Positions 6,606 to 15,430 of a stretch of 64,000 bases of DNA are shown here, one piece after another. The notes under the pieces are model-generated. The model saw only the letters and a program-made list of their open reading frames with translations. It was not told the DNA's origin and made no database searches. The first letter of the stretch is position 1. Every line of letters begins with the position of its first letter. Where the stretch lies: positions 21,390 to 85,389 of the forward strand of contig NZ_PQIA01000025.1 in assembly GCF_003385235.1 (NCBI RefSeq), in the 5' to 3' direction. The position numbers and the translations under genes are program-made. The DNA is from Amycolatopsis circi (GTDB taxonomy: Bacteria > Actinomycetota > Actinomycetes > Mycobacteriales > Pseudonocardiaceae).

Positions 6606-9008
6606 ATGACCGACCCCCGCCTCCTGCCCGTCCTCCCGCTCGATGACGACGTCGTGCTGCCGGGCATGGTGGTCCCGCTCGACCTCGGCGACGCAGAGAC
6701 CCGGGCCGCAGTGGAGTCCGCACAGGCCAAGTCCCCCGCGACCGCGTCGTTCCCCGGCATCCGCTCGGGCGCGGCGAGCAAGGCCGAAGTCCTGATCGTC
6801 CCGCGCGTGCACGGCGAGTACGCCGAACTGGGCACTGTCGCGACCGTCGAACGGATAGGCCGCGTTCCCGGCGGCAAGTCCGCGGTGCTGTTGCGCGGCA
6901 CCTCGCGCGCTGTCGTCGGCCGGATCGCCGACGGCCCCGGCGCGGCCCGCTGGGTGCACGCCGACGCCGCTGAGGAAACTTCCGACGACCGCACCGCGCA
7001 GCTCGCCGCGGAGTACAAGGCCGTGGTCATCTCCGTGCTGCAGCAACGCGGCGGCTGGCAGATGATCGACGCCGTCCAGCAGGTCGAGGAGCCTTCCGCG
7101 ATCGCCGACCTGGCCGGCAACGCGCCGTACCTGTCCACCGACCAGAAGCTGGAACTGCTGAGCGCGCTCGACATCAGCGTCCGGCTGGAGAAGGCCCTCG
7201 AGTGGAGCCGGGACTACCTGGCCGAGCTGGAGGTCACCGAGACCATCCGCAAGGACGTCGCCGACGGGATGGAGAAGCAGCAGAAGGAATTCCTGCTGCG
7301 CCGCCAGCTCGAAGCGATCCGCAAGGAACTGGGCGAACTCGACGGCACCGCCGCCGACGACGACTACCGCGCCCGCGTGGAAGCCGCCGACCTGCCCGAC
7401 GAGGTGCGCAAGGCCGCGCTGGCCGAGGTCGACAAGCTGGAGCGGACGTCCGAGCAGTCGCCGGAAGGCGGCTGGATCCGGACCTGGCTCGACACGGTGC
7501 TGGAGCTGCCGTGGAATGAGCGGACCGAGGACGTCTACGACATCGCCGCCGCGCGGGCCGTGCTCGACGCGGACCACGCGGGCCTGGACGACGTCAAGGA
7601 ACGGATCATCGAGTACTTGGCCGTGCGCAAGCGCCGCGCGGAATCGGGTCTCGGCCCGGTCGGCGGACGGCGTTCCGGCGCCGTGCTCGCGCTCGCCGGT
7701 CCTCCCGGGGTCGGCAAGACGTCGCTGGGCGAGTCGGTGGCGAAGGCGATGGGACGCAAGTTCGTGCGCGTCGCGCTGGGCGGCATCCGGGACGAGGCGG
7801 AAATCCGCGGCCACCGCCGGACGTACGTCGGCGCGCTGCCGGGCCGGATCGTGCGGGCGATCAAGGAAGCCGGTTCGATGAACCCGGTCGTGCTGCTCGA
7901 CGAGATCGACAAGGTCGGAGCCGACTACCGCGGCGACCCGACGGCCGCGCTGCTCGAAGTGCTGGACCCGGAACAGAACCACACGTTCCGCGACCACTAC
8001 CTCGAGGTCGAGCTGGATCTGTCCGATGTGGTCTTCCTGGCGACGGCCAACGCGCTGGAAACCATCCCCGGCCCGCTGCTGGACCGGATGGAACTGGTGA
8101 CGCTGGACGGTTACACCGAGCACGAAAAGGTCACCATCGCGCGGGACCACCTGCTCCCCCGCGAACTGGAGCGAGCCGGTCTGGCGTCCGGCGACGTGGT
8201 GCTGACCGACGACGCGTTCAGCCGGATCGCCGCCGAGTACACCCGCGAGGCCGGGGTGCGCGACGCGAACCGGACGATCGCGAAGGTGCTGCGGAAGATC
8301 GCGACGAAGGTGGCTTTGGGTTCGGTCTCGCTGCCGCTGTCGGTGTCCGCTGCGGACCTGGAGACCTACCTCGGCCGCCCGCGGCACGTGCCGGAATCCT
8401 CGCTGCCGACGGCGACCCAACGGACGTCTTTGCCAGGCGTGGCAACGGGTTTGGCGGTCACCGGCGCTGGCGGGGACGTGCTGTACATCGAGGCGTCGCT
8501 GGCCGATCCGGAGAGCGGGGCCTCGGGCCTGCAGCTGACCGGGCAGCTGGGTGACGTGATGAAGGAGTCGGTGCAGATCGCGCTGTCGTACCTGCGCTCG
8601 CACGGTGCGGAGCTGGAACTGCCGGTGGGAGACCTGCGAGAGCGGGGAATCCACGTGCACGTCCCAGCGGGCGCGGTGCCGAAGGACGGGCCTTCAGCGG
8701 GCGTCACGATGACGACGGCGCTGGCGTCGCTGCTGTCGGGCCGGGTGGTCCGAGCTGATGTGGCGATGACCGGCGAGGTTTCGCTGACTGGCCGAGTCTT
8801 GCCGATCGGCGGGGTGAAGCAGAAGCTGCTGGCCGCGCACCGGGCGGGGATGAAGACGGTGATCATCCCGCAGCGGAACGAGCCGGATCTGGATGACGTG
8901 CCTGCTGAGGTTTTGTCGCAGCTGGAGGTGCATGCGGTGGCTAATGTGCGGGAGGTGCTGGAGTTGGCGCTGACTCCGGCTTCCGCTGCGGTTCCGCAGG
9001 CGGCCTGA
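6606..9008 (+). CDS. lon: ATP-dependent protease Lon
   Basis: 800 residues, the normal length for LonA. The order is an N-terminal substrate-binding domain (to about residue 200), a coiled linker with KQQKEFLLRRQLEAIRKELGE, an AAA+ module with Walker A GPPGVGKTSL (about 365) and Walker B VVLLDEIDK (about 428), and the C-terminal protease. The catalytic serine is in PKDGPSAGVTM (about 697) and the lysine in GGVKQKLLAAHRAG (about 738). It degrades damaged and selected regulatory proteins in the cytoplasm. The ATG at 6606 has GAGGAG six bases ahead; a GTG at 6600 is less likely. A HAIR-like operator precedes it, so heat-shock control by HspR is likely. Confidence 0.97.
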   Translation: MTDPRLLPVLPLDDDVVLPGMVVPLDLGDAETRAAVESAQAKSPATASFPGIRSGAASKAEVLIVPRVHGEYAELGTVATVERIGRVPGGKSAVLLRGTSRAVVGRIADGPGAARWVHADAAEETSDDRTAQLAAEYKAVVISVLQQRGGWQMIDAVQQVEEPSAIADLAGNAPYLSTDQKLELLSALDISVRLEKALEWSRDYLAELEVTETIRKDVADGMEKQQKEFLLRRQLEAIRKELGELDGTAADDDYRARVEAADLPDEVRKAALAEVDKLERTSEQSPEGGWIRTWLDTVLELPWNERTEDVYDIAAARAVLDADHAGLDDVKERIIEYLAVRKRRAESGLGPVGGRRSGAVLALAGPPGVGKTSLGESVAKAMGRKFVRVALGGIRDEAEIRGHRRTYVGALPGRIVRAIKEAGSMNPVVLLDEIDKVGADYRGDPTAALLEVLDPEQNHTFRDHYLEVELDLSDVVFLATANALETIPGPLLDRMELVTLDGYTEHEKVTIARDHLLPRELERAGLASGDVVLTDDAFSRIAAEYTREAGVRDANRTIAKVLRKIATKVALGSVSLPLSVSAADLETYLGRPRHVPESSLPTATQRTSLPGVATGLAVTGAGGDVLYIEASLADPESGASGLQLTGQLGDVMKESVQIALSYLRSHGAELELPVGDLRERGIHVHVPAGAVPKDGPSAGVTMTTALASLLSGRVVRADVAMTGEVSLTGRVLPIGGVKQKLLAAHRAGMKTVIIPQRNEPDLDDVPAEVLSQLEVHAVANVREVLELALTPASAAVPQAA

Positions 9009-9016
9009 CCGTAGAT

Positions 9017-9067
9017 CCGTGAAGGACTCCTTGAGGGAATCAGATTCCCTCAAGGAGTCCTTCACGG
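9017..9067. repeat. 51-bp perfect palindrome, CCGTGAAGG family; bidirectional terminator candidate
   Basis: Two 25-base arms (beginning CCGTGAAGGACTCC and ending GGAGTCCTTCACGG) are perfectly complementary around a single A. It fills the gap between the convergent genes lon and the minus-strand hypothetical gene. No poly-T follows, so termination or 3'-end protection is inferred from position. Confidence 0.9.
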
Positions 9068-9071
9068 CACG

Positions 9072-9719
9072 TCAGGAGAAGTCGACCTTCTCCCATGCGA
9101 AGCCTTCCACCCACGAAGAGTCCTCTGCCGCGAAGCCGGTGAACGCGGTCACCACCTCCGCCAGGCTTCCGGCCTCCGTGCGGTAATGCCGCTCCGGCGA
9201 CCCGTCCCGGCGCTCCAGTGCGAACTTCCCCTTCGGTGCCGCGGCAAACTTTCCTTGTCCAATTTGGACATAGCAGTCGCCGCGTTCCAAGACGGCGTAC
9301 CAATTCTTCGCCGACAACCGTCCCAGCGCCGCTTTGATGCCCGCCGCGTCGGGGTTTTCCACCCGGGAGCCGTCGCACATGGTCAGGTCCAGCACGTTCG
9401 GCCGATGCACCTCGCCGCTCTGCGGATTGAACACCGTCAGGGCGTGTTTTCGGGCCAGGTCAAGGACAACGCGCGTCACCACGGCCGCGCGCGAGTGTTG
9501 CATCGCCAGTACCGCACCATCGCCCGAGCGCTCGATCGCCGCGTTCCACGGGGATTCTTCGGGATCCTCGGCCTCGTACAGCTCCGTGTACTTCGCGGTC
9601 AGGTCGCGGTAGAACCCGTCAAGCGACGAGTCAGCCGGGCCCGCGCCTTCGCACAGACTGGCGTAGCGGGCTTGCGGATCATCGGCGTCGCCAGCCCAGA
9701 CCCCCAGGTCATAGCTCAC
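9072..9719 (-). CDS. Hypothetical protein (about 215 aa)
   Basis: 215 residues starting VSYDLGVWAGDADDPQARYASL, with no signal peptide and no membrane segment. Aspartate and aromatic residues are frequent (WNAAIERSGDGAVLAMQHS, NWYAVLERGDCYVQIGQG), so it looks like a soluble mixed alpha/beta protein. The beginning resembles small immunity-like or SMI1-like proteins found near toxins, but no toxin is next to it and I do not claim the family. The GTG start at 9719 has GGAGGGGA upstream. It is followed at its 3' end by the perfect palindrome shared with lon. It lies 19 bases after rmlA and may be co-transcribed with it. Confidence 0.75.
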   Translation of the reverse strand: MSYDLGVWAGDADDPQARYASLCEGAGPADSSLDGFYRDLTAKYTELYEAEDPEESPWNAAIERSGDGAVLAMQHSRAAVVTRVVLDLARKHALTVFNPQSGEVHRPNVLDLTMCDGSRVENPDAAGIKAALGRLSAKNWYAVLERGDCYVQIGQGKFAAAPKGKFALERRDGSPERHYRTEAGSLAEVVTAFTGFAAEDSSWVEGFAWEKVDFS

Positions 9720-9738
9720 AATTCCCCTCCAGAAGGAA

Positions 9739-10620
9739 TCAGCCTTGCGCCCCGGCGAGCAGGGCCACGTTCATCACGTACTCGCCATACCCCGATTTGG
9801 CCAGTTTGGTGCCCAGCGCGTGGCATTCGTCCGCGCTGATGAAGCCCATCTTCAGCGCGACCTCTTCCAGACACGCGATCCGCACGCCGGTCCGGTGCTC
9901 CAGCACCTGCACGAACTGACCGGCCTCCAGCAGCGAGTCGTGCGTGCCGGTGTCGAGCCACGCGAACCCGCGGCTCAGCTCGATCAGTTTGGCGCGGTCG
10001 CGGCTCAGGTAGGAGAGGTTGACGTCGGTGATCTCCAGCTCGCCGCGCGCCGAGGGCTTCAGGTTGCGGGAGATGTCGACGACCTCGTTGTCGTAGAAGT
10101 ACAGCCCGGTGATCGCGTTGTTGGACCGCGGTTTCTCGGGCTTTTCCTCAATGGACAGCAGGGTGCCGTTCTCGTCGACCTCGCCGACGCCGTAGCGCTC
10201 GGGGTCCTTGACCTGGTAGCCGAACAGGACGCAGCCGTCGAGGTCGGTCGCCGCGGTGCGCAGGGTCGTGGAGAAGCCTTGGCCGTAGAAGATGTTGTCG
10301 CCGAGGACCAGCGCGACCGAATCGTCGCCGACGAAGTCCGCGCCGATCACGAACGCTTCGGCGAGACCGTTCGGGCTCGGCTGTTCCGCGAACGAGAAGG
10401 ACAGCCCGAACTGGCTGCCGTCGCCGAGCAGGCGGCGGAAGTTCGGCAGGTCCGCCGGCGTCGAGATGATCAGGATCTCCCGGATCCCGGCCAGCATGAG
10501 CACCGAGATCGGGTAGTAGATCATCGGTTTGTCGTAGACCGGCAGCAGCTGCTTCGACACGGCCTGCGTGATCGGATGCAGACGGGTTCCGCTGCCTCCG
10601 GCGAGCACGATGCCCTTCAC
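9739..10620 (-). CDS. rmlA: Glucose-1-phosphate thymidylyltransferase
   Basis: 293 residues, the usual RmlA length. The nucleotide-binding signature [11 protein letters not shown] lies at residue 8, followed by [33 protein letters not shown] and ITGLYFYD, all typical of the short RmlA form. It makes dTDP-glucose from glucose-1-phosphate and dTTP, the first step to dTDP-deoxysugars. The GTG start has GGAGGGG upstream. No rmlB or rmlD is nearby; a 3,5-epimerase gene lies 21 kb away in the plus-strand glycan operon, so the gene may serve that pathway or the cell-wall rhamnose pathway. Confidence 0.95.
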   Translation of the reverse strand: MKGIVLAGGSGTRLHPITQAVSKQLLPVYDKPMIYYPISVLMLAGIREILIISTPADLPNFRRLLGDGSQFGLSFSFAEQPSPNGLAEAFVIGADFVGDDSVALVLGDNIFYGQGFSTTLRTAATDLDGCVLFGYQVKDPERYGVGEVDENGTLLSIEEKPEKPRSNNAITGLYFYDNEVVDISRNLKPSARGELEITDVNLSYLSRDRAKLIELSRGFAWLDTGTHDSLLEAGQFVQVLEHRTGVRIACLEEVALKMGFISADECHALGTKLAKSGYGEYVMNVALLAGAQG

Positions 10621-10694
10621 AGCCCCTCCTCACGTGCGGTGGTGGTGTTCACCGTACCGAGTGAGCGTCGAGGCCGTCTGGGGCTTCCCTCAAC

Positions 10695-11843
10695 TCAGAA
10701 CGCCGGCCCTTTGCCGAAATACGCCTGGCAGCCGTTCGCGTACTCGGTGGCGATCTCCAGCACGTTCTTCCCGCCGTCGACCGGCAGCACCGTGGACGAA
10801 TAGTTGGGGCAGTAGTTGTTGTAGATGCCGCTGATGTGCACCGGCGCGGGGAGTTCGTACCAGTTCCCGGCGCCGAAGTTGTCGTTGGCCAGCAGCGTCT
10901 GCCCGTTTCCGGACACCGGGGCGCCGTCGGCCGTCGTGTAGATCTGGCCGACCATCACCAGCCGCACGCCGTTCGGGCCGCCGGGGAACAGGGTGGTGGT
11001 CTGGGCGTGCTGGAAGTAGTTGCCGCTCGCGGTGTTCACGCGGGTGCCGGGATCGGCCGGGTCGCCCCAGTTCGCGCCGTCGGCGGAGATTTTGTAGTAC
11101 GGGTCGCAGTAGCGGTCGCGGTAGTTGCAGATCTCGTAGCCGAACCAGTACCGGCCGTCGGGCAGCCTGCGGATGTTCGGCATGCCCGGACGCACCCGGG
11201 ACGGTTCGATGGCCATCGTGAGCTGCTTGGTGCCCCAGTTGACCCCATCGGTCGAGGCGACGCGGTTGAGCACCTGGCCGTACTTCGGCGCCTGCGTTTC
11301 GTCGGCGTAGTGCAGCCAGAGCGTGCCGCCGGCGTCCACAGTGAACTCCGGCTCCCAGATGCCGTCGTGGTTGTGCGAGAGCGCGGCTTCGGACAGGTAC
11401 TGCCAGTTGCGTCCGCCGTCGCGGCTCGCCCACACCTTGATGCCCATCCGGCGCTGCGGGCCGGAGTCCTGCCGGTAGGTCGCCGCCCAGAGCAGCGTGC
11501 CCGCCCGCATCCGGCCGACCCGCTGCGGCAGTTCGTAGAGGGTTCCGCAGCATTGGCCGAACTTGGCGTCGGGGTCGCGGATCTCGCTGATCTGGTGGAA
11601 GCTCTCGCCCTCGTCGGTGCTTTCGAGGATCGGCGCGAACCGGCCGTTGCCGTCCTCGCTGGTCAGCGCCGCGATGATGTTCCCGCGCCCGAACGGCGAG
11701 TACTCCAGCCGCACCAGCCGCGGGTACGAGCCGAAACCGGGTACGAGCAGCTTCTTGCCCGCTGCCTCCGCGACCGGCGCGAGCACGGTCGCGAGGACCG
11801 CCAGCGAGGTGAGGAAGGCCAGCACGGGAGTCCAGCGGCGCAT
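10695..11843 (-). CDS. Secreted sialidase-fold (BNR repeat) protein
   Basis: 382 residues with an N-terminal signal peptide (MRRWTPVLAFLTSLAVLATVLAPVAEA). The mature part carries Asp-box-like repeats (STDEGESFH, SRDGGRNWQ, STDGVNWG, SADGANWG) that define the six-bladed sialidase/BNR propeller. The catalytic Arg triad and Tyr/Glu pair of true sialidases cannot be confirmed by eye, so enzyme activity is open. Six cysteines in the mature part suggest disulfides. The start has GAGAGGAG ahead. It may act outside the cell on glycans, which fits the polysaccharide genes in the window, but it stands alone. Confidence 0.8.
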   Translation of the reverse strand: MRRWTPVLAFLTSLAVLATVLAPVAEAAGKKLLVPGFGSYPRLVRLEYSPFGRGNIIAALTSEDGNGRFAPILESTDEGESFHQISEIRDPDAKFGQCCGTLYELPQRVGRMRAGTLLWAATYRQDSGPQRRMGIKVWASRDGGRNWQYLSEAALSHNHDGIWEPEFTVDAGGTLWLHYADETQAPKYGQVLNRVASTDGVNWGTKQLTMAIEPSRVRPGMPNIRRLPDGRYWFGYEICNYRDRYCDPYYKISADGANWGDPADPGTRVNTASGNYFQHAQTTTLFPGGPNGVRLVMVGQIYTTADGAPVSGNGQTLLANDNFGAGNWYELPAPVHISGIYNNYCPNYSSTVLPVDGGKNVLEIATEYANGCQAYFGKGPAF

Positions 11844-12052
11844 CCAGAAACTCCTCTCACGACTCTCACGACCAGACGCGCGATTACACCACGTGGTCGC
11901 CTCGACACCATCGATTTCGCCTGGTCACCCGCGTGATTCCACCCCTTCGAGGAGATCGCTGGGCTGTTCAGGGACACCCGCCGCGTAACGACCGGGCGGA
12001 GCGTGACGAAAGATCATCCGGAGGCCCCGTCGGGGCCCGCTAGGGGGGAACC

Positions 12053-12751
12053 ATGCGCCGCGCCATCGGGCGTCTAGCCGCTGTCTGCGCGGTGGTGGCG
12101 TTCGCTGCCTCGTGCTCGCTGCAGCCGTCCGGCATCGGGGCGATCGTGCGCCCGCTGCCGGAGGAGCCCAGCCACGTCCCCGCGCCGGTGCTCCCGCCGC
12201 CGGAGCTGGACGAGCCCCGGTTCGTCGACGCTCCGACCGAAGCCCACCAGGGCAAGGGCAACGCGACAGTGCCGCTGAACTGGCCTTCCGGCGTCGCGGG
12301 CTTCCTCAAGTTCGACTGTCCGAAGTGCGACGGCCACATCGCCGTGAAGACGGACGGGACGGAAAGCTTGCTGGTCAACGCCAGCGACCCCTACCACGGG
12401 ACGGCCTGGTTCAACGTCTCGCTCGGCGGCAAGTGGGTGCACAAACTGGACATCACCGCGGACGCCGCCTGGACCGCGACGATCACCGACTACCGCGGCC
12501 TGCCGAGCGTCGAAGCAGGCAAACCGCACAGCGCACACGGGGACGCGGTGCTGGCGATCCCGGCGGGCATGACGCGCGGGAAGTTCACGACGAACTCGCG
12601 GGGCCACACCGGGGTCTGGACTTTGTGCGACGGGAGGCTCGACCTGGTGGTGAACCAGCTCATTCCGTATGACGGGGAGTTTCCGCTGCACGGGCAGGCG
12701 TTCGTGGCGGTGGAGGCTTATGACGGGGATTGGACTTTCACCGCCTCGTGA
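12053..12751 (+). CDS. Putative lipoprotein of unknown function
   Basis: 232 residues beginning with a lipoprotein signal whose lipobox is FAASC, so the mature protein should start at Cys21 and sit on the outer face of the membrane. A proline-rich linker (EEPSHVPAPVLPPPELDEP) leads to a compact beta-rich domain with a CPKC pair and conserved-looking aromatic strands (GVAGFLKFDCPKCDGHIAVK, GVWTLCDGRLDLVVNQ). It may bind ligand or be structural; the family is not recognised. The ATG is preceded by GGGGGGAA. It is convergent with yajQ. Confidence 0.8.
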   Translation: MRRAIGRLAAVCAVVAFAASCSLQPSGIGAIVRPLPEEPSHVPAPVLPPPELDEPRFVDAPTEAHQGKGNATVPLNWPSGVAGFLKFDCPKCDGHIAVKTDGTESLLVNASDPYHGTAWFNVSLGGKWVHKLDITADAAWTATITDYRGLPSVEAGKPHSAHGDAVLAIPAGMTRGKFTTNSRGHTGVWTLCDGRLDLVVNQLIPYDGEFPLHGQAFVAVEAYDGDWTFTAS

Positions 12752-12795
12752 GGCGGTGGCGCTGCGGACACCCGGGCGCCCGCAGCGCCGACAGC

Positions 12796-13287
12796 TCACC
12801 GGTAGTTGGTGAACTGCAGAGCGATCTCGAAGTCCTTGCCCTTCAGCAACGAGATCACCTCCTGCAGCTGGTCCTTCTTCTTGCCCGACACCCGCAGCTG
12901 GTCGCCCTGGATCTGGGCCTGTACGCCCTTCGGGCCCTCGTCTCGGATGAACTTCGCGATCTGCTTCGCCTTGTCCGACGCGATGCCCTGCAGGATCTTG
13001 CCGCTGATCTTGTAAATTTTGCCGGAGATCGCGGGCTCGCCTGCCTCGAAGGCCTTCAGCGAGATGTTCCGCTTGATCAGCTTCTCCTTGAAGACCTCCA
13101 CCGCCGCGAGGGCGCGCTCTTCGGTCTCCGACTCGATCGCGATGGCTTCCTCGCCGGACCAGCTGATGCCGGTTCCGGTGCCGCGGAAGTCGAACCGCGT
13201 GCCGAGTTCCTTGCTGGCCTGGTTCAGCGCGTTGTCCACCTCCTGGCGGTCGACCTTGCTCACCACGTCGAAAGAGGGATCCGCCAC
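12796..13287 (-). CDS. YajQ-family cyclic-di-GMP/nucleotide-binding protein
   Basis: 163 residues, the usual size. It starts [22 protein letters not shown] and contains [23 protein letters not shown] and the end [12 protein letters not shown], all hallmarks of YajQ/DUF520. YajQ has a double RRM-like fold. In some bacteria it binds c-di-GMP and alters transcription; its role in actinobacteria is less clear. The GTG at 13287 is chosen. The presence of a GGDEF/EAL protein 10 kb away makes a c-di-GMP role possible but not shown. Confidence 0.93.
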   Translation of the reverse strand: MADPSFDVVSKVDRQEVDNALNQASKELGTRFDFRGTGTGISWSGEEAIAIESETEERALAAVEVFKEKLIKRNISLKAFEAGEPAISGKIYKISGKILQGIASDKAKQIAKFIRDEGPKGVQAQIQGDQLRVSGKKKDQLQEVISLLKGKDFEIALQFTNYR

Positions 13288-13348
13288 GTGTTCTCACACC
13301 TTGTCTCAGCTCGTCAGGGACCACCAGGGTAGCGCCGGGGCATCCCGG

Positions 13349-13379
13349 TTGACCGGCCGTCCGGACCGTTGGGTATCCT
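13349..13379 (+). promoter_or_regulatory. Likely promoter of tRNA-Tyr
   Basis: TTGACC (13349) and TATCCT (13374) are separated by 19 bases and the tRNA begins 26 bases after the -10 box. The match is good but the spacing is at the long end for a sigma-70-type promoter. Confidence 0.5.
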
Positions 13380-13405
13380 TCTTCCCGGCCGGTTCGCCCG
13401 GCCAT

Positions 13406-13487
13406 GGCAGGTTACCCAAGCGGCCAAAGGGATCTGACTGTAAATCAGACGGCTCAGCCTTCGGGGGTTCGAATCCCTCACCTGCCA
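13406..13487 (+). tRNA. tRNA-Tyr (anticodon GTA), integration target
   Basis: 82 bases with a long variable arm. The acceptor GGCAGGT pairs with ACCTGCC, the anticodon stem TCTGA/TCAGA encloses CTGTAAA, and the T-loop is GGTTCGAATCC. CCA is not encoded. Its 3' half from 13438 is repeated exactly at 17372, marking it as the attachment site of the neighbouring integrated element. Confidence 0.96.
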
Positions 13488-13491
13488 CACC
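13438..13491 (+). repeat. attL of the tRNA-Tyr element
   Basis: Left copy of the exact 54-base direct repeat; it completes the functional tRNA-Tyr. Confidence 0.92.
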
Positions 13492-13495
13492 AGCC

Positions 13496-13540
13496 AAATC
13501 ACCCCCGTGACCAGCACGAACCGGTCACGGGGGTGATTTT
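13496..13540 (+). terminator. Element-borne terminator after tRNA-Tyr
   Basis: A perfect 17-base stem (AAATCACCCCCGTGACC with GGTCACGGGGGTGATTT) encloses a 10-base loop and ends in TTTT. It lies inside the element just after attL, so the element replaces the terminator that it displaced. Confidence 0.85.
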
Positions 13541-13586
13541 GTGTTGTGCGGTTGTGTGCAGGCATGTGCAGCCGGTTCCGGCTGTC

Positions 13587-13608
13587 CGCCCCACATGCGC
13601 CCCACAGC
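13587..13608. repeat. Left arm-type repeat of the element
   Basis: Two GCCCCACA units 11 bases apart (13588 and 13599). A copy with 21 of 22 identical bases in the same orientation lies near the right end at 17300-17321. Probable integrase arm-binding sites. Confidence 0.6.
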
Positions 13609-13614
13609 CGCGCC

Positions 13615-14853
13615 CTATTCGCGCCCACGGGGTTTGGGGCGTTCCGGGCCGCCTAGCGCCTTCGCGACGCGGTCCCGCGCGGTCTGCTCGCCGCCGTCCA
13701 GGCACTTCGCGTAGACGCGCAGCAGCACCGAAAGGCTGTGCCCCGCCCACTTCGCCACGCGCGTCGGCTCCACTCCCCCGTTGAGCCACGTGGACACTGC
13801 GGCGTGGCGGAGGTCATACGGACGCTTGGCGAGCGGCCCTGCGGCCACCTCAGCGGTGAAGGCGCGGGCTCGTGCGGCGGCCCAGACCCGGCCGTAGACC
13901 GTGCTCCCGACTCGCCCGCCGTCCCGGGCGCCGCGGAAGAGTCGGCCGTCCGGCGCGGTGCCGAACCGGGACAGGTGGTCATGCAGGATGGCCGTCAGTT
14001 CTGGCGAGCACGGCACCTTCCGTCCTTCCTCTTCCGTCCGGTGCTTCAACGGTCCTTCCTCGGATGCCTGCCCGCTGTCGGTCCACGATTCGTCAACCTC
14101 CGGCCGTGCACTCCCGAGATTCAGGTCTCCCCATCCGGACTCCGGCAGGTCCAGATCCGGTTTCTTCAAGTTCAGGGCTTCCTCAGGACGCAAGGCCGCG
14201 TAGTACATCAGCGCGAAGAACGCGACTAGCGGAGGGCCGGGTTTCCCTGTCTCCTCAACGGCATTGAGCAGAGTCCTGGCCTGAATCGGGTTGACCACTG
14301 AGCGCGGGTCGACCTCGTGCAGCACAAACTTCCGCTTCTTCGTGGTGACGGTTCCAACGGGTTCGACTTCAAGAGTTTCCTTTCGACCACCGCATACGTG
14401 ATCGCGTTGACGAGAGTCGTCCGTCGAATTCGGACAGTGTTGGTCGCGGCCCGTTGGCCGTCGAGCTTGAGTTCCAGTGCCCGGAGAACGGCGCGAAGCA
14501 CCGCAGGGTCAGCAAGGTCCCCTACGTTCCTGCTCGCCTTGGCAGCAAAGCTGAGAGCGTGCTTCACCTCGGGAGTTTGGCCTCGGTCCCGGGCGTTCTT
14601 GTTGAAGGCGATTTTCAGCGCCGTTCGCAGCACCACCGGTTCACCTGAGTATGTGCTGCGCAGCATCGGCACGGTAATCGTCATCAGTGATTCCGCCAGC
14701 GACTTGCGGTACTTCGGCGACGAGTCGTCCCACTTCATGTCTGCGTACTCGCACGCGAACTCGAACCACGATTTCACCTCGACTTCGTCGCGGCGCATCG
14801 ACGCTGGCAAGCCTGTCTCAACGTCGAATGCCTCGCCCTCGCGCGACGCCACT
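13615..14853 (-). pseudogene. Tyrosine integrase remnant (frameshifted and 5'-truncated)
   Basis: The C-terminal part keeps the catalytic box: YDLRHAAVSTWLNGG, then WAGHSLSVLLRVYAK with the tyrosine. The core-binding part (REGEAFDVETGLPASM, FACEYADMKWDDSSPKYRKSLAE) reads in another frame. The switch lies near 14350, where ...RKLLKSNPLEP must pass into VTTKKRKFVLHEVDPRS; one base appears to be missing. The first 50-60 residues (arm-binding domain) are gone, because homology stops at about 14853 and unrelated coding sequence of a HAD gene begins. The protein would have integrated and excised the element at tRNA-Tyr. Two breaks make activity very unlikely. Confidence 0.88.
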
Positions 14854-14857
14854 TGCC

Positions 14858-15430
14858 GACGACAGTGGACAGGACGACCCGCTCGCCGTCCTGCAGGAAG
14901 CTGCAAGATACGGCCCTGATGCGGTAGAAGCCGTTGAGCATGATCTCATCACGGCCGAGCTCAACGCGGTGGATAAGGCCGTCGCAACACCGGGCGGCCT
15001 GGAGTCGATTTCCGCCGCCTTAGCCTCCGGCCGAGGAGCGGGAATCCTGAGCAACAACTCTTCTGAGGCGATTGTGCGTTACCTCAAGAACACTGGCCTC
15101 CTGGGCCAGATCACGCCAGTCGTGGGGCGCAAGTACGCGCGCCCCGACCTGATGAAGCCGAACACCTTTCCGTTCCACACTGCACTGCTGGGGACAGAGC
15201 GGAAGGCCGCCGAAACGCTGTACATCGGAGACTCACTGTCTGATATCGAGGTTGCTCGCGCGGTCGGCGCACCGGTTGTCGGGTTCGCCAACAAGCCTGG
15301 AAAAGCTCAGTTATTTGTCAATGCCGGAGCCTCACTAATAGCGGAAGAGATGACAGAATTCGCCGATTCTTTACCTGCGAATTACTTCGATTCTCTACTT
15401 GGACGCCCTTCGCAGCTCAACAATAACTGA
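14858..15430 (+). pseudogene. HAD-family phosphatase remnant lacking its N-terminus
   Basis: The readable part begins about DDPLAVLQEAARYGPDAVEAVE and continues with TPGGLESISAALASG, GILSNNSSEAIVRYL (motif II, SNN), the Lys region VVGRKYARPDLMKPN and YIGDSLSDIEVARAVG (motif III/IV, GDSxxD). The N-terminal DxDGT motif with the nucleophile is absent, so it cannot be an active phosphatase. No good start codon or ribosome site is visible at the break. It is head-to-head with the truncated integrase, and the same junction at about 14853-14872 removed both 5' ends. It overlaps the end of the next gene by 36 bases. Confidence 0.82.

Noticed and set aside
6489..8660. Long open frame (723 codons) on the minus strand
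   Set aside because: It is antisense to lon, with no family motifs; lon is certain from its catalytic residues.
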